A DNA stretch of 29,816 nt, from the NCBI GenBank assembly GCA_900553605.1, contig USDX01000015.1, positions 1 to 29,816 of the forward strand. The letters are read 5' to 3'. Position numbers and translations under genes: made by a program. Positions 1 to 6,917 of the stretch are shown here, piece after piece; the stretch's first letter is position 1, and every line of letters begins with the position of its first letter. The notes beneath the pieces were generated by a model. It was not told the origin of the DNA. It ran no database searches and saw only the letters and a program-made list of their open reading frames with translations. Source of the DNA: an uncultured Eggerthella sp. GTDB lineage: Bacteria; Actinomycetota; Coriobacteriia; Coriobacteriales; Eggerthellaceae.

Positions 1-12
1 ACAGCTTTCAGG

Positions 13-18
13 TATAAT
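13..18 (+). promoter_or_regulatory. Candidate -10 box for the lipoprotein gene
   Basis: A perfect TATAAT hexamer lies about 63 bases before the lipoprotein start codon. Any -35 element would fall outside the window, so this rests on a single hexamer in AT-rich DNA. Confidence 0.3.
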
Positions 19-81
19 TGCCTTAAATCAATCTTAGTCGCTGTCTTGATGTTCAATCAATTATATAGGAGGAATTAAACA

Positions 82-585
82 ATGAAACATAATATCAGAA
101 CAAGCATTGTAATTGGACTCGTTGTTATTGCTATGTGTTCTTTTGTGACGGGATGTGCCAATAAAAAGGATTCAGCAGCGGCGAACAGTAATGATGATTT
201 GTCAAACAAATCATCTCAAGTCGAAAACCAATTACCGAATTCGAATGATGAAAGTTCATCGAGTTCTTCTACAGATTTTCAGGCCCCGGAAGAAGGTTAT
301 TATAGTAACGACTATGATGAAATCCTGAAAATCCAAAAATCCGATGATAACACATATAACATTGAATACAGCATTACCAAGTTACTTTATGCTGAAAATG
401 CAGTCGGAACGTATAATTCTGAAACCGGAATTCTTAGTTTTAGTGGCGGTGATGACGGCGGAGCTGTTTTTGAAGCAGATGTTGTAAACAAAGGTGACCA
501 CTTAGAGGTTACTGTAACTCAGAGCAGTTATAAAGATGCTGTAGGATCAGTACAAAGTTTTTACAAAGCAGATGATCCCAGATAA
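82..585 (+). CDS. Putative secreted lipoprotein of unknown function
   Basis: The 167-residue product has a positively charged start, a hydrophobic segment (about residues 8-21) and a lipobox VTGC with Cys25 as the predicted lipidation site, so it is probably membrane-tethered on the outer face. A Ser/Asn/Asp/Glu-rich linker (about 30-65) joins the anchor to a C-terminal domain of about 100 residues that appears beta-rich. I do not recognise that domain. The start is well supported: AGGAGGA at 67-73 sits 8 bases before the ATG. The gene is clearly more AT-rich than the housekeeping genes to the right and resembles Firmicutes DNA in codon use, which suggests transfer. It is followed by its own terminator and then by a fragment of a conjugative-element gene. 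Confidence 0.75.
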   Translation: MKHNIRTSIVIGLVVIAMCSFVTGCANKKDSAAANSNDDLSNKSSQVENQLPNSNDESSSSSSTDFQAPEEGYYSNDYDEILKIQKSDDNTYNIEYSITKLLYAENAVGTYNSETGILSFSGGDDGGAVFEADVVNKGDHLEVTVTQSSYKDAVGSVQSFYKADDPR

Positions 586-635
586 AAGCTAAAGAATATC
601 AACTTGTACACGAAATTGTCAAACTGAATTCCAGT

Positions 636-676
636 CCGCTGGCTTTGCCGTATGCGCAAAGCCAGTGGATTTTTTA
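636..676 (+). terminator. Intrinsic terminator after the lipoprotein gene
   Basis: A 13-bp stem (636-648 with 656-668, including one G-U pair), a 7-base loop, then an A and a run of T residues. This is a classic rho-independent terminator, 50 bases after the lipoprotein stop codon. Confidence 0.85.
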
Positions 677-707
677 TTACCCAAAATCATGAAAGGAGCG
701 ACTACCC

Positions 708-821
708 ATGCCAAAGAAAAAACTGCCGCAGACCATCGAGGAATGTAATGCCGAACTGGAACGCACACAGAAGCTATTACAGCAGTACGAAAACCGGAAC
801 AAGATGCTCAACCGAAGATAA
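708..821 (+). pseudogene. Truncated DUF3847-like mobile-element protein (N-terminal stub)
   Basis: A 37-codon reading frame with a strong ribosome binding site (AAAGGAG at 692-698, 9 bases before the ATG). The product begins MPKKKLPQTIEECNAELERT and continues as a short charged helix. From memory this resembles the start of the small DUF3847 proteins found near relaxase genes in integrative conjugative elements, which are usually about twice as long or more and carry a basic RTHRL-like segment later. The frame ends at the left edge of the IS256-type element. The TAA stop (819-821) appears to be supplied by the IS terminus, so the gene is broken by insertion. The missing half is not found beyond the right end of the IS. 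The family assignment is a recollection, not a search result. Confidence 0.55.
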
Positions 822-843
822 GGTACAATAAATTTCGCAAAAA
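817..843 (+). repeat. IS left inverted repeat
   Basis: Contains TTTCGCAAAAA at 833-843, the exact reverse complement of 2134-2144 at the other end. The outer 16 bases are only partly conserved between the two ends. Confidence 0.65.
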
Positions 844-915
844 GAAAAGACATGGTTTGCAAAAGTCTGGTAGAATGAAGTTGCGACACGCCATTCTGAA
901 AGGAGACAACAAACC

Positions 916-2106
916 ATGTCCGAAAAGATTGTACAGCTAAATGAGGAAGTTATCAAGGGGCAGATTAAGGAGCTGGTGCGCGGTAGCGTAGAGGAAACGC
1001 TCAACGAACTGCTGGAGGCTGAGGCAGAGAAACTGACACAGGCAGCCCGGTACGAGCGCAATGAACAGCGCCAGGGCTACCGCAGCGGGCACTATAGCCG
1101 CAACCTCACCACCACTTCTGGGGATGTCACTCTCAAGGTACCCAAGCTCAAAGGGATCTCCTTTGAAACTGCTATTATCGAGCGGTACCGCCGCCGGGAG
1201 AGCAGTGTGGAAGAAGCTCTCATTGAGATGTATCTGGCAGGCGTATCTGTCCGGCGTGTAGAGGATATCACGGAGGCGTTGTGGGGCAGCAAGGTATCTC
1301 CGGCAACTATTAGTGAACTGAACAAGAAGGCGTATGTCCACATCGAGGATTGGCGCAACCGTCCCTTACAGGGCGGACGGTACCCATATGTCTACGTAGA
1401 TGGAATCTATCTGCGCCGTAACTGGGGCGGAGAGTTTGAGAATGTAGCCATTCTGGTGGCGATTGCGGTAAATGAGGACGGCTACCGTGAGGTTCTTGGT
1501 GCTGCCGAGGGCATGAAGGAGGACAAAGCCAGCTGGGTCAGTTTCTTCCAGTGGTTGCGAGGCCGTGGTCTGGATGGGGTTAAACTGGTGGTTGGTGACA
1601 AATGCCTTGGTATGCTGGAGGCTGTGGGAGAAATATTCCCTGAAGCCAAGTTTCAGCGCTGTACGGTACATTTTTACCGCAATGTGTTCTCCGTAACACC
1701 CCGCTCCAAGGTAAAGCACGTGGCTAAGATGCTTAAGGCGATCCATGCTCAGGAAAGCAAGAAAGCTGCCCGCGAGAAAGCCCAAGCCGTGGTAGAAGAA
1801 TTGCGCGCCATGAAGCTAAAGGAAGCAGCTAAGAAGGTGGAGGATAGCATCGAGGAAACGCTGACATACTGCGATTTTCCCAGCGAACACTGGAACCGCA
1901 TCCGTACCAATAATGTTATTGAGAGACTGAACCGGGAAATCCGACGCCGCACCCGTGTGGTGGGCTGCTTCCCGGATGGTAACTCTGCTCTGATGCTAGT
2001 CTGTGCCCGATTGCGTCATGTAGCTGGTACTCAATGGGGCAACAAGAAGTACATGAACATGAATCATCTGGAGGTCGCCCCGGAGGACACCTCCGTTGCT
2101 GGCTGA
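916..2106 (+). CDS. IS256-family (mutator-type) DDE transposase
   Basis: The 396-residue protein catalyses transposition of the surrounding IS. It has the family layout. The N-terminal helical DNA-binding part includes the RYERNEQRQGYRSGHYSR stretch (about residues 45-62). The catalytic triad candidates are Asp162 (YVYVDGIYLR), Asp228 (VVGDKCLGM) and Glu336 (NNVIERLNREIRRRTRVVG). The RCTVHFYRNV block (248-257) is typical of IS256 transposases. The length is normal and the frame is uninterrupted, so the enzyme may be functional. The start is set by AAAGGAG at 899-905, 10 bases before the ATG. The gene lies in the same direction as the interrupted DUF3847-like stub. Confidence 0.95.
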   Translation: MSEKIVQLNEEVIKGQIKELVRGSVEETLNELLEAEAEKLTQAARYERNEQRQGYRSGHYSRNLTTTSGDVTLKVPKLKGISFETAIIERYRRRESSVEEALIEMYLAGVSVRRVEDITEALWGSKVSPATISELNKKAYVHIEDWRNRPLQGGRYPYVYVDGIYLRRNWGGEFENVAILVAIAVNEDGYREVLGAAEGMKEDKASWVSFFQWLRGRGLDGVKLVVGDKCLGMLEAVGEIFPEAKFQRCTVHFYRNVFSVTPRSKVKHVAKMLKAIHAQESKKAAREKAQAVVEELRAMKLKEAAKKVEDSIEETLTYCDFPSEHWNRIRTNNVIERLNREIRRRTRVVGCFPDGNSALMLVCARLRHVAGTQWGNKKYMNMNHLEVAPEDTSVAG

Positions 2107-2133
2107 CTTTGTTCTTGCCAGACCCCGCAGACT

Positions 2134-2160
2134 TTTTTGCGAAAAATACTTGACACTACC
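2134..2160 (-). repeat. IS right inverted repeat
   Basis: The exact inner match to the left repeat is 2134-2144. The outer part contains TTGACA at 2150-2155, a perfect -35 hexamer pointing outward, as some IS256-like ends do. The flanking DNA does not supply a good -10 box at the right distance. Confidence 0.65.
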
Positions 2161-2235
2161 TATACTTATTCCTGCATTTTTCGCCATCACCAGTGAAAAC
2201 GCAATGCTTTAAAAAGTGCCTAAATCTAAGGATTT

Positions 2236-3852
2236 CTACAAGGCTTCTCTTTGTAGTAACACTATTGTCTCCACATGATAAGTCCACGGGAACATATCCA
2301 CCGGCTGCATTTCCACTATGCGCCAACCGCGTTCAGCGAGAAACGCCGCGTCGCGCGCCTGCGTTTGAGGGTTGCACGAAATGTAGACGACGCGTTTGGG
2401 CGCAAGCTCGCACGCAGCCTTCAGGAATTCCGGCGTGGAACCCGCACGAGGCGGATCCATCATAAGCACGTCGAGCGGCGCCCCTTCGTCGGCCATACGG
2501 TGCATGTATTCGCCCGCGTCGGCCGCAACGAATTCGGCACGCTTGATGCCGTTGTGGCGCGCGTTGTTGCGGGCGTCGGCCACGGCATCAGGGCGCTCTT
2601 CGACGCCAATCACGCGCGCAGCACCCGGGTTGCCATCGACGCCACGCGCAGCCACAAGTCCAATCGTGCCCGTGCCGCAGTACGCGTCCATAAGCACCTC
2701 GGTGCCCGCAAGCTTCGCCATCTCAATCGCACGACGATACAGCACTTCCGTTTGCGTTGAGTTGACCTGGTAAAACGATTTCGAGGAAATGCGGAAACTC
2801 AGCCCGCACAACTCATCGAGAATAAAGCCTGGGCCAAACAGCGTGCGTTCCTTATCGCCCAAAATCACATTCGTTTGACGCGTGTTCACATTCTGCACGA
2901 CCGTCGTGATGGACGGGTGCTTCTCGCGCAACGCGCGCACGAAGCCTTTCGCGCCAGGGAATTGATCTTCGCGCGTGACCACCGTGACCATGATTTCACC
3001 CGACGTATGCCCGACGCGCACCTGCACATGGCGAAGGAAGCCCTCGTCGGTGTCTTCGTCGTATGGCTCAATGCGGAAACGGCGCATGAGGTCGCGAATC
3101 GTAAGAATAATGCGCTTGGCTTCGCGATTTTCGAGCAGGCATTCGCCAGAATCGATCACGCGGTGCGTTCCGCGTTCGTACATGCCGCACAAAACACGCA
3201 TTTGACGTGCTTTTTTGTCCCATATGCCAACATAAGGCGACACGACCTTGTTGCGATAGTAACGCGGGTCGTCCATGCCTAGAATAGGCCGCACCGCCGT
3301 TTCGGAATCAAGCAAACCGTCGAAAAGCCCTTCGACTTCATGCTGTTTGCGTTTCAGCTGTTCGGCATAAGGCACGGCAAGCCATTCGCAACCGCCGCAT
3401 TTGCTATCGATGGGACAGAAAAACGCCCCTGGCACAACGCCCCCTCGAGCACAGCCCGCACGAAGCCCACCGTCGCGACGAACTGATGCGGCCTTGGCGA
3501 ACTTAGTCGGTTTGCCCGATTTGGATGCCTTTCCCGATTTGTTCGACCTGTTCGGCTTATTCGGCCTGTTAGCATCGCTCGGCCCGCCCGGCCCGCCCAG
3601 CTTGCCCGGCTTGCCCAGCCTGTCCAGATTGTTTTTGCCGAAACGGGCGTCCATCGAGCGATTTCCGCCCTTGCGGTTCGGCTTCGTGCCGTCGAAGGTG
3701 GCCAATTCATTTTTCGCGGGCGCACCGCCCTTCGCGCCACGGCTTTTCGACGCGCGACGCTCGTCGACCTTTCCTGGTCGAGCACTCGGCTTGCGACGCT
3801 GAGCAGCGGCACCGCGCGCCGTAGATGAGTTTTTGTGATTTCCGCTTTTCAT
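2236..3852 (-). CDS. rlmD: 23S rRNA (uracil-5-)-methyltransferase, RumA/RlmD family, with long basic N-terminal tail
   Basis: SAM-dependent methyltransferase predicted to make 5-methyluridine in 23S rRNA; the exact uridine is inferred from the family. Iron-sulfur cluster cysteines are seen at C146, C152 and C155 (CPIDSKCGGC), with C238 as the likely fourth. The SAM-binding motif is DAYCGTGTIG (389-398), then DPPRAG (466-471), catalytic Cys493 in ISCNPQTQARD, and Glu528 as the likely base near the C-terminus. Residues 1-140 are a Lys/Arg/Gly/Pro/Asn-rich disordered tail in place of the TRAM domain usual in RlmD, and may bind RNA. With the ATG at 3852 the protein is 538 residues. The frame stays open upstream to 3972, but a -10-like TAGAAT on the minus strand (3865-3860) would start transcription almost on that ATG, suggesting a leaderless mRNA. 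The TrmA/RlmC specificities remain possible. Confidence 0.85.
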   Translation of the reverse strand: MKSGNHKNSSTARGAAAQRRKPSARPGKVDERRASKSRGAKGGAPAKNELATFDGTKPNRKGGNRSMDARFGKNNLDRLGKPGKLGGPGGPSDANRPNKPNRSNKSGKASKSGKPTKFAKAASVRRDGGLRAGCARGGVVPGAFFCPIDSKCGGCEWLAVPYAEQLKRKQHEVEGLFDGLLDSETAVRPILGMDDPRYYRNKVVSPYVGIWDKKARQMRVLCGMYERGTHRVIDSGECLLENREAKRIILTIRDLMRRFRIEPYDEDTDEGFLRHVQVRVGHTSGEIMVTVVTREDQFPGAKGFVRALREKHPSITTVVQNVNTRQTNVILGDKERTLFGPGFILDELCGLSFRISSKSFYQVNSTQTEVLYRRAIEMAKLAGTEVLMDAYCGTGTIGLVAARGVDGNPGAARVIGVEERPDAVADARNNARHNGIKRAEFVAADAGEYMHRMADEGAPLDVLMMDPPRAGSTPEFLKAACELAPKRVVYISCNPQTQARDAAFLAERGWRIVEMQPVDMFPWTYHVETIVLLQREAL

Positions 3853-3859
3853 GCCTGCC

Positions 3860-3865
3860 ATTCTA
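3860..3865 (-). promoter_or_regulatory. Candidate -10 box for the rRNA methyltransferase gene
   Basis: TAGAAT on the minus strand, 7 bases before the ATG at 3852; no convincing -35. If used, the transcript would have almost no 5' leader, which agrees with the lack of a Shine-Dalgarno sequence there. Confidence 0.3.
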
Positions 3866-3948
3866 CTATGCGTCGCCCACACGCGACACCGTCCATCCGC
3901 GGCAACACGCCCCGTACACAGGCATTTTCGCCACACGCGCAACTCGCG

Positions 3949-3954
3949 TATAAT
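3949..3954 (+). promoter_or_regulatory. Candidate -10 box for the HNH protein gene
   Basis: A perfect TATAAT lies 59 bases before the start codon of the large HNH gene, in the divergent gap between it and the rRNA methyltransferase gene. The -35 region (about 3926-3931) is a poor match. Confidence 0.4.
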
Positions 3955-4013
3955 TGGCGGCTGAAAAACCACGCCGCGTGACGGCGTTCAAAGGCCACCC
4001 AGAAAGGCCACCC

Positions 4014-6380
4014 ATGCCATCATTTTTCAAAGACCTTCGTGAATTCTTATGGCTCTACCGCCAAGGATTCCGGCCAACCGAATATCTTCGCAACTCCGAC
4101 CGCATCTCATTGCACGCCTGCGGATGGCGCGCAAACGGAAGCGGGCGCATGAAAACGGCCCGCGACGCCGTCGCCTACCTCGAAGGATCGATGCCTGAGC
4201 AGTGGCGCCAGGTGTACTGCGGCCTCACGCCGTTTCTCGTATCGGATCGAGGCAACGTGCGCCTTATCGACGGGTCCGAGCCGCGCATGATGCTCGCGAA
4301 CGGGCGCTACCAAATCGCCTACAAGCCCGAAGAACAGCACCCTTCGCGACGCGGTCGCCGCGGCGGCATGGCCCACAAGAAACGAGTATACCGTTCGGTG
4401 CTCGTAGCCATGGCATTCCTCGATTTCAAAAAAGGCGATGCCGAACATGAGGTTCATCACGTTAACGGATACCGCACCGACGATCGCCTGGTGAACCTCA
4501 TGGTGCTCACGCACGACGAGCACACGCGCATCCACAACATGGGGCCCTGTGGCCTAACAGCGCCGCTCGACGATGCCGTGCGCGACGCTGGGCTTCTCGC
4601 AGAAGTAAAGCCTATGGGCACAATGAAGCTGCGCCGCATAAAGAAGAAGGCGCTCAAACGCGCGCTCGAGGCGCCCGAGGCGGCCAAAAAAGCGATTGCA
4701 GACGACAATGCGAATAATAGCGAAGCGCTCGACGCCCCAGAGATTTCGGGCGACGAATCGCAAAACCCGAACCGCGCGGAAATAATCCCCGCTGAAGCGC
4801 CTGCTGGCACGTTTACCTGCAATCCCCTGCCCGTGCTTGACGAGACGGGCGTATTCGTCACACCCGAAGCGCCTGAAATTCTCGCCATTAAGCGCGCGGA
4901 AGAAGCCCAGCACAAAGCCGAGAAACGCGCCGCCGAAGAAAAAGCTGCGGCAGAAGAGGCCGAGCTTGCGGCGATTCCCGCACGCGGCAACCATAAGGCC
5001 GAAGAGAAATCGAGCCTTCAAGCGGCCGCCGAAGAGGGCATGGCCGAAGTAGCCGAAAAAATCGACGCCGCCTGTGTGCGTTCGGGAGTCCGCGCGCAGG
5101 AAATGATTAATGGAGAAGGCCCGACCAAGGCAGCCAAACGGCGCGCGAGCAAAAAGCGCGCCGAAGCCCGTCGAGCTGAAGAAAAAGCAGCTCGACGCGA
5201 GGCTCAAAAGAAGATTGCTCGCAAAGAATCGCAGGTCGAAAGCGATGTCCTCGACGAGGCAAGCGCAGAGGTCGAGCGTGTAAGCGAATACCCCCAGGAC
5301 GCCTTCATCGCCGCAGGGGACGAAGGCGTGATTGAAGAAGGCACCGTCGCAGAGGGCGAATCCGCCATCGATGAAACCGCCGCCGAAGCAGGCGAAACCG
5401 CCATCGACGAGGTCGCCGTCGCAGAGGGCAAAGCCGCTATCAATGAAGCCTTCATCGTCGAAGTATTGACGGAAGCGGAGGTTTCCGAACAGAACGAGCT
5501 CTCTGGCCAGGGTGTGCCGTCTTGCCAGAATATACCCTCTGAGCAGGGCGTTTCTGCAGAGCAGCGTACCCCTTCCGATGAGGTCGCCCCCGAAAAGCAG
5601 GCGTCTCCTTCGGAGCAGGTCGATTCCTCAAAACAAGACGTCTCTTCAAGACGGACCTCTTCTTCGAAGCAGGCCGAGCAAAAATCTGCTAAACGCTGCG
5701 AGCATTTAACAGGTTCGAAGCGCGATACGGCAGAGACCGATTGGGCCGCCGCGCGTGAAGCGCTTGCGCGCGAGACCAAGGCTTACCTGAAGGCGGCACG
5801 TAAGCTTTCTCGCAAAGACGATGCCGGCAGCAAACAGTTCGCTTCCGCTGCGAAACCGGTGTATAAGGCGCTCAAGCCTTTCCTCACCTGCCCCGACGAA
5901 GTGTGCGCTTTCGACGCGTGCCTTGTCTGCATTCGCCTCATCGCGCAAGATGCGCAAACCCGCGCACAACACGGCCAACTGGAGATGCCGCAAACAACGC
6001 ATTCGTTGCTCGGCAATTTCCAAAAGCTCATGAAGGCTTCTGTGCGCAAGCTCATTCGCGCTGACGAAATCGTTGCCGCGTGCACTGAAGAGCTGCTGCG
6101 CGAAGAGGCGGCCAAGCCGGTTTACAAATCGCTTCCAAATAGCCCGTTGAAGCAATGCCTTGATATCATCAGCTCAAAGAAGCCGAAGGAAGCCGCCGAG
6201 CCGGACAAGGCGCCTCGGGCCAAGCCCGAAGAAAACACGATAACGGAAGGCAAGGCTTCCGAGGGCAAGCGCCGCCGAAGGAGGCGCCGAAAGAAAGAAC
6301 ACGCCGAAAACAAGGGGTCCGAAAAGCAAAACCGAAGCGCGGAATCCGAAGAAGAAACCAAAGCAGAAGCAGCCCAGTAA
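4014..6380 (+). CDS. Large HNH/NUMOD4-like protein with repetitive disordered tail
   Basis: 788 residues, function unknown. Residues 74-83 (FLVSDRGNVR) resemble the NUMOD4 motif of homing-type nucleases. An HNH-type centre follows: H148-H149-x-N-G (about 148-152), N161-L162, then H167, H170 and H174, so nuclease fold and metal binding are plausible. Residues about 220-440 are Ala/Glu/Lys/Arg-rich and probably coiled coil. Then come three 12-residue repeats, eleven 6-residue repeats, a helical Cys-containing domain (about 577-722) and a basic run near 752-761. The start is set by GAAAGG at 4002-4007, 6 bases before the ATG; the longer frame upstream would begin at a TTG inside the -10 box. Base composition matches the host, so it is not obviously newly acquired. 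The PF04020 membrane gene follows 21 bases later. It could be a nuclease, an inactive derivative, or a DNA/RNA-binding scaffold. Confidence 0.75.
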   Translation: MPSFFKDLREFLWLYRQGFRPTEYLRNSDRISLHACGWRANGSGRMKTARDAVAYLEGSMPEQWRQVYCGLTPFLVSDRGNVRLIDGSEPRMMLANGRYQIAYKPEEQHPSRRGRRGGMAHKKRVYRSVLVAMAFLDFKKGDAEHEVHHVNGYRTDDRLVNLMVLTHDEHTRIHNMGPCGLTAPLDDAVRDAGLLAEVKPMGTMKLRRIKKKALKRALEAPEAAKKAIADDNANNSEALDAPEISGDESQNPNRAEIIPAEAPAGTFTCNPLPVLDETGVFVTPEAPEILAIKRAEEAQHKAEKRAAEEKAAAEEAELAAIPARGNHKAEEKSSLQAAAEEGMAEVAEKIDAACVRSGVRAQEMINGEGPTKAAKRRASKKRAEARRAEEKAARREAQKKIARKESQVESDVLDEASAEVERVSEYPQDAFIAAGDEGVIEEGTVAEGESAIDETAAEAGETAIDEVAVAEGKAAINEAFIVEVLTEAEVSEQNELSGQGVPSCQNIPSEQGVSAEQRTPSDEVAPEKQASPSEQVDSSKQDVSSRRTSSSKQAEQKSAKRCEHLTGSKRDTAETDWAAAREALARETKAYLKAARKLSRKDDAGSKQFASAAKPVYKALKPFLTCPDEVCAFDACLVCIRLIAQDAQTRAQHGQLEMPQTTHSLLGNFQKLMKASVRKLIRADEIVAACTEELLREEAAKPVYKSLPNSPLKQCLDIISSKKPKEAAEPDKAPRAKPEENTITEGKASEGKRRRRRRRKKEHAENKGSEKQNRSAESEEETKAEAAQ
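5346..5453 (+). repeat. Three tandem 36-bp (12-residue) repeats inside the HNH gene
   Basis: The units are 5346-5381, 5382-5417 and 5418-5453, encoding VAEGESAIDETA, AEAGETAIDEVA and VAEGKAAINEAF. Spacing is exact and in frame. Third-position differences between units suggest old duplications kept by selection on the protein. Confidence 0.85.
5484..5681 (+). repeat. Eleven tandem 18-bp (6-residue) degenerate repeats inside the HNH gene
   Basis: Read in frame from 5484, the protein divides into eleven hexads with the loose pattern S-x-Q-x-x-(P/S). Examples are SEQNEL, SGQGVP, SCQNIP, SEQGVS, AEQRTP, SEQVDS and SKQDVS. Two of the eleven (SDEVAP and SRRTSS) lack the Gln. The composition is hydrophilic and probably disordered. 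Confidence 0.8.
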
Positions 6381-6401
6381 GACTCGCAGAAAGGCATCAT
6401 C

Positions 6402-6764
6402 ATGAATTTCATCGTTCGCTGGCTCATTACCGCCCTTGCCGTTGCGTTTACCGTTTGGCTCGTTCCTGGCATCGGCTTCGCCACAGCGGGCAATTCCGCC
6501 ATCGACGTCGTGGCGTTCGCGATTGTGCTTGCCCTGCTCAATATGGCCGTGAAGCCCATTCTCCAAGCGCTAAGCCTGCCTATCACAGTGCTCACGTTCG
6601 GTCTGTTTTATCTGGTCGTGAATACGGCAATGCTGTACTTGGCATCGGGTATCTCGGGTGGGCTGTTCGGCGTTGATTTTTATATCGCGTCATTCGGCAG
6701 CGCGTTCATCGCAAGCATCGTGATTAGCATCGCAAGTTCGATTTTGAGCTCCATCATCGAATAG
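6402..6764 (+). CDS. PF04020 (phage holin family / DUF360-type) four-helix membrane protein
   Basis: A 120-residue, almost wholly hydrophobic protein with four likely transmembrane segments (about 4-26, 32-52, 58-80 and 90-117). The order MNFIVRWLITALAV, an LNMAVKPIL turn, SLPITVLTFGLFYLVVN and a glycine-rich fourth segment match the PF04020 family. That family is widespread in bacteria and, despite its database name, is not proven to be a holin. Its function is unknown. GAAAGG at 6389-6394 lies 7 bases before the ATG. It follows the HNH gene by 21 bases with no terminator between, so the two are probably co-transcribed. Confidence 0.85.
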   Translation: MNFIVRWLITALAVAFTVWLVPGIGFATAGNSAIDVVAFAIVLALLNMAVKPILQALSLPITVLTFGLFYLVVNTAMLYLASGISGGLFGVDFYIASFGSAFIASIVISIASSILSSIIE

Positions 6765-6875
6765 AACGGAAAGCGCAACAATTCCCCAAAGCGCCGCAAG
6801 CTCGACAAAGCACGCCCCTGCGCAACGCCAGTACATCAAAACGACAACCCAGCAAGAGGCGTCACCCCAATAAAC

Positions 6876-6903
6876 AAAAAAGGAGCCTTTCGGCTCCTTT
6901 TTT
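6876..6903. terminator. Bidirectional intrinsic terminator
   Basis: A 12-bp perfect stem (AAAAAAGGAGCC with GGCTCCTTTTTT) around a 4-base loop. A/T runs on both sides let it stop the plus-strand HNH/PF04020 unit and the converging ilv operon. Confidence 0.9.
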
Positions 6904-6917
6904 AATGCGCGTCGTAC

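Larger units (their letters stand above)
817..2160. mobile_element. IS256-family insertion sequence, about 1.34 kb
   Basis: The element is delimited by imperfect inverted repeats of about 27 bp (817-843 and 2134-2160) around one intact transposase gene. The size fits the IS256 family (about 1.3-1.5 kb). The inner 11 bp of the repeats (TTTCGCAAAAA) match exactly; the outer 16 positions match at about half. No 8-9 bp target duplication is visible: the left flank ends CAACCGAA and the right flank begins TATACTTA. That fits either a later rearrangement next to the element or slightly misjudged ends. Confidence 0.8.

Noticed and set aside
677..2190. Several minus-strand and alternative-frame ORFs across the IS (for example 777-1061, 937-1341 and 1366-1785)
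   Set aside because: They are shadows of the transposase frame, without ribosome binding sites or recognisable products.
2160..2235. Terminator for the rRNA methyltransferase gene in the 75 bases after its stop codon
   Set aside because: Only a 5-bp stem (AAATC/GATTT) with a displaced T run is visible, too weak to call.
3853..3972. N-terminal extension of the rRNA methyltransferase to 3972
   Set aside because: It would run through the divergent promoter region, shows no family similarity, and lacks a ribosome binding site.
3954..4013. Upstream extension of the HNH protein from a TTG at 3954
   Set aside because: The TTG overlaps the TATAAT box, and a clear ribosome binding site precedes the ATG at 4014.
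5346..5681. CRISPR-like array from the short tandem units
   Set aside because: The units are directly adjacent without spacers and lie in frame inside a coding region.
6402..6764. Prophage remnant suggested by the holin family name
   Set aside because: PF04020 proteins are common chromosomal membrane proteins, and no other phage gene is nearby.
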